A stretch of DNA of 64,000 nucleotides from NCBI GenBank assembly GCA_006226595.1, contig SBGP01000077.1:124001-188000 (forward strand), given 5' to 3'. The notes beneath the pieces are model-generated. The model was not told the DNA's origin, did not search any database, and was given only the letters and a program-made list of their open reading frames with translations. Below are positions 63,181 through 64,000 of this stretch, piece after piece. The position numbers and the translations under genes are program-made. Within the stretch, counting starts at the first letter, position 1; the number at the start of each line of letters is the position of its first letter. This DNA comes from Deltaproteobacteria bacterium. Its GTDB lineage: Bacteria > Myxococcota_A > UBA796 > GCA-2862545.

Positions 63181-63596
63181 ACCCGCTGACCTGGATCGCG
63201 ATCTTGTCGATCGCGGGCGTGATCTTCGCGTCGGCGGCGTTCTCGCTACGCGCGCAGCGCCGCTGTCCGGCGTGCCGCGCGAACCTGGTCGAGCTGCCGA
63301 AGCCCGAGGACCGTACCTACGAGGTCATGGCCTGCCCCCACTGCCCGACCGCGGTCACCCTCGCCGTGGGGCACCGCGCCCGCTTCTCCTGGTGCCCGAC
63401 CTGCAAGCAGCGCGCGCTGCAGACGCCGTGCATCCGCAAGCCCAGCGACTCCGGCGCGCTGGTCGTCGAGGTTCACGAGCAGTGCCACGTGTGCGGCCAC
63501 AACGCCGTGGTCAGCGTGGAGGGTCCCGCACCGCCGCGCGGCCTGGTCGTGCCCTTCCCCACGCGGGACAAGCGCCGCGCAGGCGGCGACGGATGA
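63174..63596 (+). CDS. Membrane-anchored zinc-ribbon protein
   Basis: 140 residues from GTG 63174 (GGAG five bases upstream), overlapping the pepP stop; TTG 63177 is an alternative. One N-terminal helix (PLTWIAILSIAGVIFASAAF), then four CxxC knuckles: RCPACRANL, ACPHCPTA, WCPTCKQR and CHVCGHN, which can form two zinc ribbons in the cytoplasm. The tail is basic (RDKRRAGGDG). Family not recognised; a role in binding nucleic acid or protein is possible. Confidence 0.75.
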   Translation: MLNPLTWIAILSIAGVIFASAAFSLRAQRRCPACRANLVELPKPEDRTYEVMACPHCPTAVTLAVGHRARFSWCPTCKQRALQTPCIRKPSDSGALVVEVHEQCHVCGHNAVVSVEGPAPPRGLVVPFPTRDKRRAGGDG

Positions 63597-63823
63597 GGTG
63601 GTTGCCGCTGCTCGCGCTGCTCGCCTGCGGCACGAGCGAGTTCGAGCCCTGTGACCCCGAAGCCCAGGGCTGCGCATCTACGGAGGCGTGCATCTGGACG
63701 GCCGCCGAGACCTACGTCTGCGCGGAGACCTGCTTCGACACCGGCACGTGCTCCGAAGGCAGCTGTACCGGCGCCGGCTCGAGCTGTCCGGCCTGCCGGG
63801 ACTACATCCCCTACTGCGAGTAG
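63593..63823 (+). CDS. Small Cys-rich lipoprotein (76 aa)
   Basis: MRWLPLLALLAC is a lipoprotein signal (lipobox ALLAC). The mature 65 residues contain eleven further Cys (EPCDPEAQGCASTEAC, VCAETCFDTGTCSEGSCTG, SCPACRDYIPYC), resembling small knottin/EGF-like modules often found in Myxococcota exported proteins. ATG overlaps the stop of the zinc-ribbon gene (ATGA). Function unknown; folding would need the periplasmic disulfide system. Confidence 0.75.
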   Translation: MRWLPLLALLACGTSEFEPCDPEAQGCASTEACIWTAAETYVCAETCFDTGTCSEGSCTGAGSSCPACRDYIPYCE

Positions 63824-63826
63824 CGC

Positions 63827-64000
63827 CTAGTAGCGGTGCATGACCGTGGTGTCGTGAATCCACCGCGGGTCGGACTCCGGGAAGTCCAGCGTGTAGTGCA
63901 GCCCGCGGCTCTCGCGACGCATGAGCGCGCATTCGACGACCATCTCGGCGACCTTGACCAGGTTGCGCAGCTCGACGAGGTCCGAGGTGATGCGGAAGTC
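63827..64000 (-). CDS. nadB: L-aspartate oxidase, C-terminal end (cut by window edge)
   Basis: The minus strand reads [20 protein letters not shown] then [20 protein letters not shown] and [17 protein letters not shown]-stop (TAG at 63829-63827), 57 residues. [15 protein letters not shown] is the hallmark of the C-terminal helical domain of succinate-dehydrogenase-type flavoproteins of the NadB family, which oxidise L-Asp to iminoaspartate for NAD synthesis. The rest lies right of the window. It is convergent with the Cys-rich lipoprotein gene. Confidence 0.85.
   Translation of the reverse strand, partial: DFRITSDLVELRNLVKVAEMVVECALMRRESRGLHYTLDFPESDPRWIHDTTVMHRY

Overview
The window is a strongly GC-rich chromosome segment that looks like a deltaproteobacterial / Myxococcota-type genome. 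Pointers are lipoproteins with MopE-type Cys/Asp repeats and RCC1 repeats, Asp/Thr/Ser-rich lipoprotein linkers, an NtrC-type sigma-54 activator with its kinase, a DUF4157 (eCIS-core) protein, an alkyl-DHAP-synthase-like ether-lipid gene, many GTG/TTG starts and dense stop/start overlaps (ATGA, GTGA, TGATG, TTGA). The phylum is inferred from gene content only. No rRNA, tRNA, CRISPR array or insertion sequence was recognised.

Layout. 1-7250: the start of a repeat-rich lipoprotein that runs off the left edge (minus), a divergent TetR regulator with a palindromic operator between them, a 68-residue orphan, a large MopE/RCC1 lipoprotein, a di-heme cytochrome c peroxidase, and a DsbA/FrnE-like oxidoreductase whose first active-site Cys codon is an in-frame TGA (UPWC), a strong selenoprotein candidate. 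7250-14650: an FSH1-type hydrolase, a P-loop ATPase coupled to a MacA/MacB-type efflux operon, and a large heme-motif/LamG-like lipoprotein. 14650-17850: an SDR / Baeyer-Villiger-type monooxygenase / TetR operon. 17850-23600: small or accessory genes (a 63-residue protein with a decayed tandem copy, a lipoprotein, an L,D-transpeptidase-like enzyme, an eCIS-core protein, an AraC regulator, a DUF1330 protein).

23750-44830 (minus) is the division and cell-wall (dcw) cluster: mraZ-rsmH-ftsL-ftsI, then a break holding an acyl-CoA dehydrogenase, a membrane protein, an M20 peptidase and a fructosamine-kinase-like gene, then murE-murF-mraY-murD-(68-residue unknown)-ftsW-murC-murB-ddl, a second break with a plus-strand lipoprotein, then ftsQ-ftsZ. 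Neither murG nor ftsA is at its usual place, and the MurB is short and divergent. Upstream of mraZ lie five GTGG-type direct repeats (a MraZ box); part of it recurs in the opposite orientation in front of smpB.

45150-52850: smpB, a VKOR-DsbA fusion, prmA-rsmE, a two-component NtrB/NtrC-like pair, ribA and an HU gene. 53140-56970 (minus): an operon of an alkylglycerone-phosphate-synthase-like flavoprotein, a GlpC-like Fe-S protein and a diacylglycerol-kinase-family lipid kinase, probably ether-lipid metabolism. 57540-64000: a dihydroorotase-like protein missing its HxH metal motif, comM, a DUF3006-like small protein running into recA, recA, pepP, a zinc-ribbon membrane protein, a Cys-rich lipoprotein, and the 3' end of nadB (minus, cut by the right edge).

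The most noteworthy points are the UGA-containing DsbA-like gene with a hairpin just after the UGA, the small translationally coupled gene between murD and ftsW, the shared MraZ-type element between mraZ and smpB, and a recurrent TAGGCT-like -10 box placed 5-9 bases before start codons that lack a Shine-Dalgarno sequence, which suggests leaderless mRNAs.
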